The notes under the pieces were generated by a model, which worked only from the letters and a program-made list of their open reading frames with translations, was not told where the DNA came from and did not search any database. Shown here piece by piece: positions 7,768 to 20,082 of a stretch of 64,000 bases of DNA. How positions within the stretch are numbered: the stretch's first letter is position 1; each line of letters begins with the position of its first letter. Source of the DNA: Halorientalis litorea (GTDB lineage Archaea > Halobacteriota > Halobacteria > Halobacteriales > Haloarculaceae); assembly GCF_023028225.1 (NCBI RefSeq), contig NZ_CP095482.1:1612001-1676000 (forward strand), in the 5' to 3' direction. The position numbers were made by a program, and so were the translations under genes.

Positions 7768-7795
7768 GCGCGCTCCTCACATCGCCGGCGAGCGG

Positions 7796-7857
7796 CCGTT
7801 TTCCCATCTTTGTCGAGGGAGGTGGCGAGTAACGCGAGCCACCTGCGGAGAAAACGG
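7796..7857. repeat. nested inverted repeat between pheT and pyrD
   Basis: An outer arm pair CCGTTTTC (7796-7803) / GAAAACGG (7850-7857) encloses an inner pair GGTGGC (7821-7826) / GCCACC (7838-7843). It lies between the converging ends of pheT and pyrD, where a bidirectional terminator or a small structured RNA could sit. No T run follows directly, so terminator function is uncertain. Confidence 0.4.
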
Positions 7858-7899
7858 TGAGCGTTCGCGTGCCGGTTGGACGCGTTGCGGTAGAACCGT

Positions 7900-8949
7900 T
7901 CAGTCGAGGTCTGCGCCGACTGCTTCTTCGACGGACCCGAAGCCGTCCCGCTCCAGCAAGTCGAGCAGTCCACGGTTGATGTCGCGCGCGATGGACGGTC
8001 CCTCGTAGACGAGGCCGGTGTAGAGTTGCACGAGGGTCGCGCCCGCGCGTACCTTTCTGTAGGCGTCCGCGGCCGTCGAGACGCCGCCGACGCCGACGAC
8101 GGGCGCGTCGGTCCGTGCCGCGACGAACCGGACCGTCTCCGTGGCGCGTTCCTCGATGGGTCGGCCCGAGAGGCCGCCGGTCTCGGTCTGCGACGGTGAC
8201 CGGAGTCCGTCGGGCCGGTCGGTCGTGGTGTTCGTGGCGACGACGCCGTCGAGGTCGAACTCGGCGACGAGGTCGAGCGTGTCCTCGATGGCCGGTTCGG
8301 GGAGGTCGGGCGAGAGCTTCACCAGCAACGGTGCCGCGCCCGCGTCGGTCAACTCGGCGAAGATGTCGGCCATCGTCTCGCGGTTCTGGAGTTCCTCGAA
8401 CCCCTGTGAGTTGGGACAGGAGACGTTGACGACGAAGAAGTCCCCGCCCTCGGCGACGCGTTCGTAGGTGTATCGGTAGTCCGCGGGCGCGCCCGCGCTG
8501 TCGACGTGCTCGCTCTTGGCGATGTTGACGCCGACGGGGACGGACACGTCCGTGCTGGCGAGGCGGTCGCCGACGGCGTCCGCGCCGTGGTTGTTCAGCC
8601 CCATCCGGTTGACGATGGCCTCGTCCTCGCGGAGACGGAACATCCGCGGGCGCGGGTTACCGGACTGTGGCTCGGCGGTGACGCCGCCGACTTCGACGTG
8701 ACCGAAGCCGAGTGCCGCGAGCGCGCCGGGGACCTCCGCGTTCTTGTCGAATCCCGCCGCGACGCCGACTGGGTTCGGGAACGACTGGTCGAACGCCTCG
8801 ACACGGAGTCGGTCGTCTGTGACTGCGTAGCGGCGTTCTAGCAGCGCGGTAAGTGGGGTTCCGTCGACGGTGCGCAACGCGCTGTGACCCAAGCCGTGGG
8901 CTGTCTCGGCCGGCAGTCGGAACAGCAGCGGCTTGGCGAGGTCGTACAC
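7900..8949 (-). CDS. pyrD: dihydroorotate dehydrogenase (quinone), class 2
   Basis: This FMN enzyme oxidises dihydroorotate to orotate in pyrimidine synthesis, using membrane quinone. The class 2 pattern is clear: N-terminal YDLAKPLLFRLPAETAHG helix region for membrane association, the substrate loop NRMGLNNHG, and the catalytic-Ser motif VNVSCPNSQG. The GTG at 8949 gives MYDLAKPLLF, which aligns with the usual N-terminus; an upstream ATG at 8994 would add 15 residues without family similarity. It converges with pheT. Confidence 0.9.
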   Translation of the reverse strand: MYDLAKPLLFRLPAETAHGLGHSALRTVDGTPLTALLERRYAVTDDRLRVEAFDQSFPNPVGVAAGFDKNAEVPGALAALGFGHVEVGGVTAEPQSGNPRPRMFRLREDEAIVNRMGLNNHGADAVGDRLASTDVSVPVGVNIAKSEHVDSAGAPADYRYTYERVAEGGDFFVVNVSCPNSQGFEELQNRETMADIFAELTDAGAAPLLVKLSPDLPEPAIEDTLDLVAEFDLDGVVATNTTTDRPDGLRSPSQTETGGLSGRPIEERATETVRFVAARTDAPVVGVGGVSTAADAYRKVRAGATLVQLYTGLVYEGPSIARDINRGLLDLLERDGFGSVEEAVGADLD

Positions 8950-9003
8950 GGTCACGGTATCACCACCGCGTGCGGGCGCGACGGAGAAAAACACGGGAGC
9001 ACG

Positions 9004-9201
9004 TTAGAACTCGTGTTCCACGTCCTCCGGGTCGGCTTTCTGGATGATGATCTTGTTGTCCCGAACCCTGACGAACACCTCGTCGCCGATCTCCATCCCT
9101 GCGACGGCTAGTTCGTCCTCGTGAATGTTGATGTGGACGTTGTGATACTCGCCGTCCTCGTCTTTCGCGCCACTCGGGCTCAGCTTCTTTTTTCGCACCA
9201 T
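9004..9201 (-). CDS. small AbrB/SpoVT-like protein
   Basis: A 65-residue protein (MVRKKKLSPSGAKDEDGEYH...) with the short beta-rich core of a swapped-hairpin AbrB-type domain (MEIGDEVFVRVRDNKIIIQK). Such proteins bind DNA as dimers and act as regulators or antitoxin-like factors; the target is unknown. A promoter-like TTAAGTG lies about 35 nt upstream. It is divergent from the MC1 gene, and a 22-bp perfect palindrome lies between them. Confidence 0.7.
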   Translation of the reverse strand: MVRKKKLSPSGAKDEDGEYHNVHINIHEDELAVAGMEIGDEVFVRVRDNKIIIQKADPEDVEHEF

Positions 9202-9350
9202 CGCGCTATCCTATCCCGTGCTTCGCCGTAGAATACACTTAAGCTTACCGTGAGAACCCGGACGTACGTGTACGCTCGTTTCTAGATAGTCCCCAACTGT
9301 CCGGTAGGGCAGCCCGTACAGTCTCCGCGCCCGCGAGGTGGACGGCCAGA

Positions 9351-9372
9351 ATTCGCCCGATATCGGGCGAAT
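9351..9372. promoter_or_regulatory. 22-bp perfect palindrome between divergent genes
   Basis: The sequence from 9351 to 9372 is identical to its reverse complement (ATTCGCCCGAT followed by its mirror). It lies about 150 nt from the start of the AbrB-like gene and just upstream of the TATA boxes of the MC1 gene (near 9402 and 9445). An operator for a dimeric regulator is the likeliest reading; a candidate ligand is the adjacent AbrB-like protein, but this is inference. Confidence 0.5.
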
Positions 9373-9492
9373 ACGGCCTGAACTGCCGGGCGGTTTATCA
9401 ACTAATATATAAACGTACTCCCGCGTCCCCCCGCCGTCGGGGGGTATATTTATGACGGGCCGTGTGCTGGACTGACATGGAGAGGCGAAACC

Positions 9493-9804
9493 ATGGCACG
9501 TGACAAGGATAAGCGCAACTTCGCGCTTCGTGAAGGCAGTGGCGAGGAGACGAGTGTCTTTTCAGGGGGAACACCGCGACAGGCCGCCCTGAAAGCCGCC
9601 CGCAGACTCGACCCCGACGACAGCGAGGCAAGTGCTGACCGGACAGAGCTCCGGCTTCGGGAGAAAGGGACGCACAAAGTGCACATCTATGAAGGCTGGG
9701 CGTGGGAGGAGGACGCGCCCGACGACAAGCCGGACTGGATGCCCGACGAGATAACGAAGGGGAACGTCGAGAAACAGGGCGTCGAACACCTCGAAGATAT
9801 CTGA
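9493..9804 (+). CDS. non-histone chromosomal protein MC1
   Basis: The 103-residue product matches the MC1 family, monomeric DNA-bending proteins found in Methanosarcinales and haloarchaea. The family segments KRNFALREGSGEE, FSGGTPRQAALKAARRL and KVHIYEGWAWEE are present, and the length fits. It packs and bends the chromosome. Unlike many genes here it has a leader with a purine-rich GGAGAGG about 8-14 nt before the ATG, fed by one of two TATA boxes near 9402-9413 and 9443-9455. Confidence 0.93.
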   Translation: MARDKDKRNFALREGSGEETSVFSGGTPRQAALKAARRLDPDDSEASADRTELRLREKGTHKVHIYEGWAWEEDAPDDKPDWMPDEITKGNVEKQGVEHLEDI

Positions 9805-10046
9805 GTCGGCAGTACACCGCTTTCTTTCGTCGCCGTCCGTGAGACATATCGGGGCCGCACGCCAAGCCATGAGTGCGTGGCCTACACCCGGCCAGACCGT
9901 GCGCGCGACGCGTGGGATGACTGGTCGGCCTCCATCCACGCGACAACTTCTCCCGGAGAACACCCGGAAGTATCAGATATATCTCACACGTTTCCGTCCT
10001 CGACGCCCTGAGCGCGCCCGCCGCGCGGTATGGAACCGCGACCCGT

Positions 10047-10335
10047 AGCGGAGTCGCTTCGACGGGCTTAAGTTTAACACCCCCATCGGAACGAGTACGA
10101 GCGAGGCACGGTGGGCGACGCCCGCCACGCCTTGCAGTCTGCATCGATTCCCTTAAGTAGTATCGGGGAATCGTACTGAACACGCATCGCTCCGCCGGGT
10201 TGCGATTCCGGCCCGGGGCGATTCGATGCCCTTAAGTGGTTAAGGGCATTCAGAAGGAATGTAGACGAGGCCGGGTCGGGGCCGACATCGCCCGACCACG
10301 GACCGACGCACTTCGGAGGGTTTATGTACCCTCGT
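10047..10335 (+). promoter_or_regulatory. tandem rRNA promoters (four)
   Basis: Three copies of a TTCGA-type box followed by CTTAAGT lie at 10059-10073, 10145-10158 and 10223-10237, spaced about 80 nt apart. A fourth, different box (TTCGGAGGGTTTATG, 10312-10326) is nearest the 16S gene. This is the tandem arrangement known for haloarchaeal rRNA operons. The third copy is embedded in a perfect 9-bp inverted repeat (10227-10248, loop GTGG). The 9805-10046 stretch upstream holds no convincing gene, only a further TATA-like AGATATATC at 9975. Confidence 0.75.
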
Positions 10336-10529
10336 GGTGTAAAATTAGGTCCGTAAGAAATGAGGATTCCACCCCTGCGGTCCGCCGTATAGATGGGATC
10401 TGATGTCAGCCTTGGCAGTTCGGTGACACTCGGTCGGTCCGAGTGTCGTTGAACTATGTGAACCTTCGATAGCGGAATACTCTCACACGAGAGTTTTCCC
10501 GCCAGCCCCCCTGGCCTTGTGCCAGGGAC

Positions 10530-12001
<1,472 letters not shown>

Positions 12002-12112
12002 AATGACCGGGACTGGGGCTTTGCCCCAGCCCACCTTTCGACACATAGTTTGACGACGCTCGAACCGACCGGGCACCTATGAACTGCCAAGGCTGACATT
12101 GTCCGCAGGGAC

Positions 12113-12184
12113 GGGCCCATAGCTCAGTGGCAGAGTGCCGCCTTTGCAAGGCGGAGGCCCTGGGTTCAAATCCCAGTGGGTCCA
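12113..12184 (+). tRNA. tRNA-Ala (TGC)
   Basis: A full cloverleaf lies in the 16S-23S spacer: acceptor GGGCCCA/TGGGTCC, D-arm, anticodon loop TTTGCAA with anticodon TGC, T-loop TTCAAAT and discriminator A. CCA is not encoded beyond the final CC-A context. A spacer tRNA-Ala is standard in archaeal rRNA operons. Confidence 0.97.
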
Positions 12185-12337
12185 TGTCTCGTGCCTGTCC
12201 GAATCCGTGTCCCTTAAGTGGGAGACGGGGTTCGGATTGGGTACGGAAGACCGATGCACCACCCCGTGCGAACGCGGGTGGGAAGGGTTGATGCACGCAC
12301 CGATGACCACCGGGCGTGCAAATGAAACTGTGTGTAC

Positions 12338-12383
12338 GTGCGATCCAGGCGTCCACTGGACTCGTGTGCAGTACATCGAGTCT
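12338..12383 (+). other. 23S processing stem, 5' arm
   Basis: GTGCGATCCAG...CTGGACTCGTGT...CGAGTC here is complementary, with interruptions, to GACTCGATAACACGAGTCCAG...CTGGATCGCAC at 15379-15417 after the 23S gene. The long helix with bulges is the expected archaeal pre-23S processing stem cut by the splicing endonuclease. Confidence 0.75.
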
Positions 12384-12451
12384 TCAACGACGCAGACTCG
12401 GAATTATTTCCGAGTCACTACATCTATGACGTGTGTATACACGTCATCAGC

Positions 12452-15366
<2,915 letters not shown>

Positions 15367-15484
15367 ACCGCGCATGGAGACTCGATAACACGAGTCCAGG
15401 CGCTATCTGGATCGCACGTACTACACGGTTGCTTGGAAGCTATACCGACTGTGGTTTATCGCGGTTCGACTCCGCGAGTCGGCG

Positions 15485-15606
15485 TTAAGGCGGCCACAGC
15501 GGCGGGGTTACACCCGTACCCATCCCGAACACGGAAGTTAAGCCCGCCAGCGTTTCGGGGCCTACTGGAGTGCGCGAGCCTCTGGGAGACCCGATTCGCC
15601 GCCTCC
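15485..15606 (+). rRNA. rrf: 5S ribosomal RNA
   Basis: The gene starts TTAAGGCGGCC and contains CCCGTACCCATCCCGAACAC, the universal 5S core, ending CGCCGCCTCC, which pairs with the 5' end. The length is 122 nt, as in other haloarchaea. It follows the 23S gene by about 120 nt. Confidence 0.96.
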
Positions 15607-15614
15607 ACTCATCA

Positions 15615-15646
15615 CGCCCCACCCGAAGAACGGGTGGGGCGTTTTT
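15615..15646 (+). terminator. rRNA operon terminator
   Basis: CGCCCCACCCG (15615-15625) and CGGGTGGGGCG (15631-15641) form a perfect 11-bp stem with loop AAGAA, followed directly by TTTTT. It sits 9 nt after 5S, so the operon probably ends here and the distal tRNA-Cys is transcribed separately. Confidence 0.8.
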
Positions 15647-15796
15647 CATTTCGAACGCGGAGTGGCAACGCGACACGTCAGATACTCGAAGGCACACCCG
15701 AACGTGTGCCGTTGGCTGTGCGGTCGGACGTGGCAACGAGGGGAAACGAACCGTACGTTGAAAGTTCCAACCTTTATGCCCCTGTAGCGCGTTGGC

Positions 15797-17011
15797 ATGT
15801 GCATGACAGTCTCACAGTCATCCGAACCAGGGTTCGTGGAAACAGAGGAGGACCGTCTCATCAAGGAGACTGCGCGCGAGATAGCGGCCGACTACGACGA
15901 CGAGTATTGGCGGGATGTCGCCAACGGCCGTGACCCGGACGAGTTCTGGCAGGACTGTGCGGACGCGGGGTTCCTTGGGGCGACCGCGCCCCAGGAGTAC
16001 GGTGGCGAGGGGATGGGAATCACAGAGCTGACGACCATCGTCGAGGAACTCGTCGCCAACGGGTGTATGGGTGCAGACATGCTGTTCATCGTCAACGTCG
16101 TGTTCGGTGCGGTGACGCTGACGAACCACGGGAGCGAGGAACAGAAAAAGGAGTTGCTGGAGCCGCTCATCGACGGTGACTTGCGGTTCTGTATGGCACT
16201 GACCGAACCGAACGCGGGGCACAACGCGCCGAACCTCGACACGTTCGCCGAAGAACAGGACGACGGAACGTTCCACATCAACGGTTCGAAGCAGTGGATC
16301 AGCGGGGTCGACCGGGCGGACAAGATGCTGCTGGTTGCCCGGACGAGGCCGAAAGACGAGGTCCCGAAGCGAACGCAGGGGATTACCCTGTTCCTCGCGG
16401 ACCCACACGACGACAACATCGAGCGTCGGGAACTCGACGTGGGGATTCCGACGCCCGAAAAGCAGTTCGAGCTCTCCTTCGACGACTACGAGGCGAGTCC
16501 GGACGACATCATCGGGACGCGGGACATGGGACTGCTCCAACTGTTCGACACCGTCAACCCCGAGCGGTTGGTCGGGTCGGCGGGTGCCATCGGTATCGGC
16601 CGGAACGCGATCGAACGCGCCGTCGACTACGCACAGGACCGTGTGGTGTTCGACGAACCCATCGGCGCGCACCAGGCCATCCAGCACCCGCTGGCGGAGG
16701 CACACTCTCAGCTGGAGGCGGCGAAACTGCTGGTCCAGAAGGCGTCGTGGTTGATGGACCGTACGGAGACGACCGATGACATGAAGAAGACGGCCGAGTG
16801 GTCGAACATGGCGAAACTCCGTGCCTCGGAGGCGGGCCACGAGGCCTGTGACGTCGCGCTCCAGACCCACGGCGGGAACGGCTTCAGCCGCGACTACGCG
16901 GTCATCGAGATGTGGAAGGGCAGTCGTCTCGGCACGGTGGCACCGGGGTCCTCGCAGATGATGCGGAACCACATCGCCGAGCACACGCTCGACCTGCCGC
17001 GCTCGTACTGA
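15797..17011 (+). CDS. acyl-CoA dehydrogenase
   Basis: The 404-residue protein has the acyl-CoA dehydrogenase fold: N-terminal helical domain, middle beta domain with FAD/substrate segments (FCMALTEPNAGHN, GSKQWISG) and C-terminal helices ending in the HGGNGFSRDYAVIEMWKGSR segment that binds FAD. It oxidises an acyl-CoA and passes electrons to ETF; chain-length preference cannot be read. A TATA-like CCTTTATG near 15770 puts the transcript start at the ATG. A second ATG follows at 15803. It separates 5S from tRNA-Cys, which is unusual. Confidence 0.93.
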   Translation: MCMTVSQSSEPGFVETEEDRLIKETAREIAADYDDEYWRDVANGRDPDEFWQDCADAGFLGATAPQEYGGEGMGITELTTIVEELVANGCMGADMLFIVNVVFGAVTLTNHGSEEQKKELLEPLIDGDLRFCMALTEPNAGHNAPNLDTFAEEQDDGTFHINGSKQWISGVDRADKMLLVARTRPKDEVPKRTQGITLFLADPHDDNIERRELDVGIPTPEKQFELSFDDYEASPDDIIGTRDMGLLQLFDTVNPERLVGSAGAIGIGRNAIERAVDYAQDRVVFDEPIGAHQAIQHPLAEAHSQLEAAKLLVQKASWLMDRTETTDDMKKTAEWSNMAKLRASEAGHEACDVALQTHGGNGFSRDYAVIEMWKGSRLGTVAPGSSQMMRNHIAEHTLDLPRSY

Positions 17012-17057
17012 GCGAGACCGCTATTCTTAAACGCCGTTCCCGAGTACGTTTTGTTGC

Positions 17058-17133
17058 GCCAAGGTGGCAGAGTCTGGCCGAACGCGTCCGCCTGCAGAGC
17101 GGATCATCGCCGGTTCAAATCCGGCCCTTGGCT
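17058..17133 (+). tRNA. tRNA-Cys (GCA)
   Basis: Acceptor GCCAAGG/CCTTGGC, anticodon arm TCCGC-CTGCAGA-GCGGA with anticodon GCA, T-arm GCCGG-TTCAAAT-CCGGC and discriminator T give a complete cloverleaf with a short variable loop. A TATA-like TCTTAAACG lies about 30 nt upstream. Its 3' end is duplicated at 31807-31820, which marks it as the target of an integrating element. Confidence 0.96.
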
Positions 17134-17134
17134 T
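17121..17134 (+). repeat. attL: tRNA-Cys 3' end
   Basis: CCGGCCCTTGGCTT, the last 13 bases of the tRNA plus one, recurs exactly at 31807-31820 in the same orientation. The pair bounds the island. Confidence 0.65.
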
Positions 17135-17341
17135 GATACGTTTCGTTCAGAGCCAATCTTATAAAGAACGGACTCTCTGCAGTTCTCCCTCCCGGGGGGG
17201 TGTCGACGGGTTAGACGCGGGTGCCCATTTGGCGATACATGACGCAGAGCAGTCACAAGGGACTGACGGATAGTACATGCACTGGGTCTCCCACTGCAGA
17301 TGGCCGTTCTGGTGGCGAGGTCACAACTGCCCCTCTCCAGT

Positions 17342-17611
17342 TTAGCACAGGAGCAAGTACAGCCAGTAAGGGAGTTGGATGGTGCGGGCGTGAGTTCGGA
17401 CGATCGGGCGGTCGGTATCGATCGTGTCGCCAGTCACGACGAAGCCGACCGGTGCGTCGTATTCGGCGATGAACTCTGCGACGCCGGCGTTCGCATGGTC
17501 GAGATCGCGCGGGCGGTACGCGAACCCGACCGGAACCGGCGTGTCGCCGACCTCGAACAACACACTACGCGAACGACACGTGCAACTGGGCGGTGGTTTT
17601 CCCACGCCCAA
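17342..17611 (-). pseudogene. fragment of an archaeal ATPase/DUF4143-type protein
   Basis: The reading frame encodes LFEVGDTPVPVGFAYRP followed by ANAGVAEFIAEYDAPVGFVVTGD and ends QLPYWLYLLLC. This resembles the C-terminal nuclease-like domain of archaeal P-loop ATPase/DUF4143 proteins, where it follows the ATPase and helix-turn-helix parts. Those parts are missing here. The first 20 residues of the frame look unrelated. No function is expected. Confidence 0.4.
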
Positions 17612-17740
17612 TTCAGAAGAGAGCCACGGAGGAATATGAATATAAACCTAACGGGAATTATATTGTTTCATCTTAACTAAATTTAAACAGGCTGCCCTCC
17701 TCCCACTCTCCATGGCTGAATCAGACTCCCTTTGTCTGAA

Positions 17741-18075
17741 TATAGAGTAGAACAAGATATGAGGGATGGTTCGCGGGCCATCGGGTTGCTGGAGGCGGTC
17801 GACGAGTTCGTCGTGTGGCGTCGACTGCCGGTGATATCGATGTTCGCGCCTAGATTGTCGAGGATCTGATAGACCGTGCGGAACCGGGTGTAGTTCCGAC
17901 AGCAGTTGACGTAAGTGGCCTCGACGTTGAGGACCTCTGTCCGGAGTCGTCCCGTGACGAACTTCGATATGCAGGTCTTGCCAGCGCTGCTGGGCCCGGT
18001 GACGATGGCTGTGTCGGCGGGTTCACCGCTCGTGATGGGTTCGAGCACGCTGGAGAGGTGGCTCCGGGACGCTCT
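17741..18075 (-). pseudogene. broken Orc1/Cdc6 replication initiator fragment
   Basis: On the minus strand one frame reads HLSSVLEPITSGEPADTAIV, then the Walker A TGPSSAGKTCISK and YVNCCRNYTRFRTVYQIL...NIDI, which is the N-terminal AAA+ part of a haloarchaeal Orc1/Cdc6. The frame then breaks at about 17838: shifting by one base restores HRQSTPHDELVDRLQQPDGP, the normal continuation. After about 17760 similarity stops. Both ends are missing, so this is a remnant, probably of a plasmid-type replicon. Confidence 0.7.
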
Positions 18076-18099
18076 GTCGTTCTGCAAAGCGGCCGAACT

Positions 18100-18217
18100 C
18101 GTTCCAGCCCTCGGACCGCACTCGGTATCGCAGGTCGTCGCGACGCTGTTGGACGCCACCGGCCCGCTCACTGCCACTACCCTCGCCGACGAGGCTGGGA
18201 TATTGACCGTGTCATAG
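18100..18217 (+). pseudogene. winged-helix regulator fragment
   Basis: The plus-strand frame encodes SVSQVVATLLDATGPLTATT followed by LADEAGI, the start of a haloarchaeal winged-helix domain (a helix, turn and recognition helix would follow), and then stops after LTVS. The preceding residues overlap the Orc1/Cdc6 remnant antisense and are unlikely to be native. It is a short relic of a transcription regulator. Confidence 0.35.
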
Positions 18218-18428
18218 GGAGCTCCGCACGCTCTGCCTATCCAAATCCTGTCACGACGCGCGTGCAAGATGGAGGGCGCGTATCTCGCACAGAGTTTACT
18301 CAGATTCAGACAGTTCGAATCGGTCGATATAGGGAACTCACGTCTCGATCAATACAGTGTCTGAAATGAGTACTGGAACTCTTTGACTTTACATCGTTCT
18401 TATCATCGAGTGGTAGAATCAGTAAGTG

Positions 18429-18722
18429 ATGGCTGCCACACTCAAACGAAGAAAACCCCTCGGCGGCGTTTTACTTGTTGTCGGATTCAGTATCGTCCTC
18501 GCGCAACTGATCACCTTCCCCGGGATGCTATTCGGTGGCTGTACTGATGTCGGTGTTCCAGATGGACAGGAGCAGGGAGTTAGCATGATCGGTGTGCAGG
18601 ATTCAAACCTACTGTATACACCCGATGGAGTGAACGAATGTAGTATCCCACTTCCTGCAGTCCTTATTCCATTTGGACTCATCGCTGTCGGGGGTGGATT
18701 AATTCTGTCCACGAAGTATTAG
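18429..18722 (+). CDS. small two-helix membrane protein
   Basis: A 97-residue protein (MAATLKRRKPLGG...) with one hydrophobic helix at about residues 11-36 and another at about 74-95, joined by an extracellular-type loop that has two Cys (GGCTDVG and NECSIP). GTG at 18426 is an alternative start one codon earlier. The codon use is more AT-rich than the chromosome, in keeping with the island. The family is not recognised. Confidence 0.55.
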   Translation: MAATLKRRKPLGGVLLVVGFSIVLAQLITFPGMLFGGCTDVGVPDGQEQGVSMIGVQDSNLLYTPDGVNECSIPLPAVLIPFGLIAVGGGLILSTKY

Positions 18723-19042
18723 TCCCAATTCTACCCCCGCACAACATTACTGGATTCGAACAACCTTCGCCTGATTAATACGCAAGCTAGTCCTTACAGC
18801 TGATACAGTCGAACGCAGGTGAAATAAACAATGTTGCCGTGCTGCATACATTCTCTGCATCTTATACGTGAGTCTTGACAAAGCTTGTATAGACAATGTG
18901 TGTCAAGTATTCTATGATATGCTCTTCTTATCCGGACCTGACTGCAAAGTGTGATAGATAACAACACCGGTATTTTTCGCACCAACTGGGAAACCTATCT
19001 TTATACAGCGAGAGAATCCCGCCGTTCACGGCGCGGAGGATG
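18723..19042. other. AT-rich intergenic stretch
   Basis: No gene, RNA or clear repeat is seen. Base composition is much lower in GC than the chromosome, with a TATA-like ATCTTTATACAG at 18996-19007 pointing right towards no intact gene. Confidence 0.5.
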
Positions 19043-19625
19043 TCATTTCCATTTCAGTTCGACCTGAGAGCCGTCGACCCGACAGCGTTCGAGTTCGTGT
19101 TTCGCGGTCATACCGGCCGACTGTGCTGTACGTGCCCGCCCGACGCCTACTTTCAAATTGACGCCGACAGCCTCACCGACGTGGTCGACGGTGTCCTGAT
19201 ATGCTGTTGCGTCCATCTCCGAACAGACAGCGATGATGTTGTCGCCGCCGACAAAGAAGGCAAGCGAGTGGTGGGCCTCACGCAGATATCGCATCAGTTC
19301 CGCGTAGCCCTGTTCGATGTGAATGAACGTATCGAATTCGTTGAGTTGGTCGGTGTACTTCCCGGTCGCGTCGTTGACGTCGAAATGGGCTATTTGTACG
19401 TCGTCGTCAGTACGGTCGGCACCGGCAAGGGGTTCCCCGCAGAGAACGTTCCGCCGGGTGCTGTCCTGTGCACTCCCAGCATCCTGCAGGCGGCGGGAGG
19501 CGACCCCGAGTGCCTCAACCGGTGTGGACCGGGCTGCGAGGCTGATACTTGCGGTCACCGGGTAGCGGTTAGCAAGCGAGTCCTGAATACGGGCGTGGGC
19601 CAACCTCGAAACGGTCCACGAGCGG
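19043..19625 (-). pseudogene. 5'-truncated GTP cyclohydrolase III
   Basis: The minus strand encodes ARIQDSLANRYPVTASIS..., then QIAHFDVNDATGKYTDQLNE, YAELMRYLREAHHSLAFF and VGGDNIIAVCSEMDA up to a natural C-terminus. This is the two-thirds C-terminal part of archaeal GTP cyclohydrolase III (ArfA), which opens GTP for riboflavin/F420 synthesis. The conserved N-terminus (the segment starting MTNTQVTLVQIDNYGPW in relatives) is absent: from about 19625 the sequence turns into unrelated DNA. The frame stays open, but a working enzyme is unlikely. An intact copy must exist elsewhere. Confidence 0.7.
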
Positions 19626-19641
19626 GGGCTGACACACACTA

Positions 19642-20034
19642 GGGGTCTGTAACGCCTCGCGAGGACAGCTGGAGACGATTCTCGACACTGCTGATGTGCC
19701 TCCTGCGCTCGTTCAAATAGAGCACCATCCATACCAGCCACGCACCGAGTTGGTCAGGTTCTGTCACGAGCGCGGAATCCACGTTATTGCACACTCACCG
19801 CTGTCGGTGCCCGGCCTACTTGCCGAACCCGTCCTGGCCGACATCACCGACGAAACAGGCCTCACGCCGGCCGGCGTCGTCCTCGCGTGGAACGTCACAC
19901 GGGGCGTCGTCCCGATCCCATCGAGCACGACGACGTCACGCGTAGTCGGGAACCTCGCCGCCGCAGGTCGCCGTCTCGACGCCGAGACGTGCGACCGTAT
20001 CGACATGCTCAGACGGCCGGATTTCGAGCGATGA
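19642..20034 (+). pseudogene. 5'-truncated aldo/keto reductase
   Basis: The plus-strand frame reads GVCNASRGQLETILDTADVP, then QIEHHPYQPRTELVRFC, HERGIHVIAHSPLSVPG and VVPIPSSTTTSRVVGNLAA, the C-terminal half of an aldo/keto reductase including the NADP-binding segment. The N-terminal half with the catalytic Asp, Tyr and Lys is missing. A GTG at 19696 could give a 112-residue product, but it would lack the active site. Its break point lies only about 20 nt from that of the divergent GTP cyclohydrolase remnant, so one deletion may have removed both 5' ends. Confidence 0.7.
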
Positions 20035-20082
20035 ACGGTGGTGTGGCACTATGATTATGTGGCTGAAAACCGATTACGGGGT

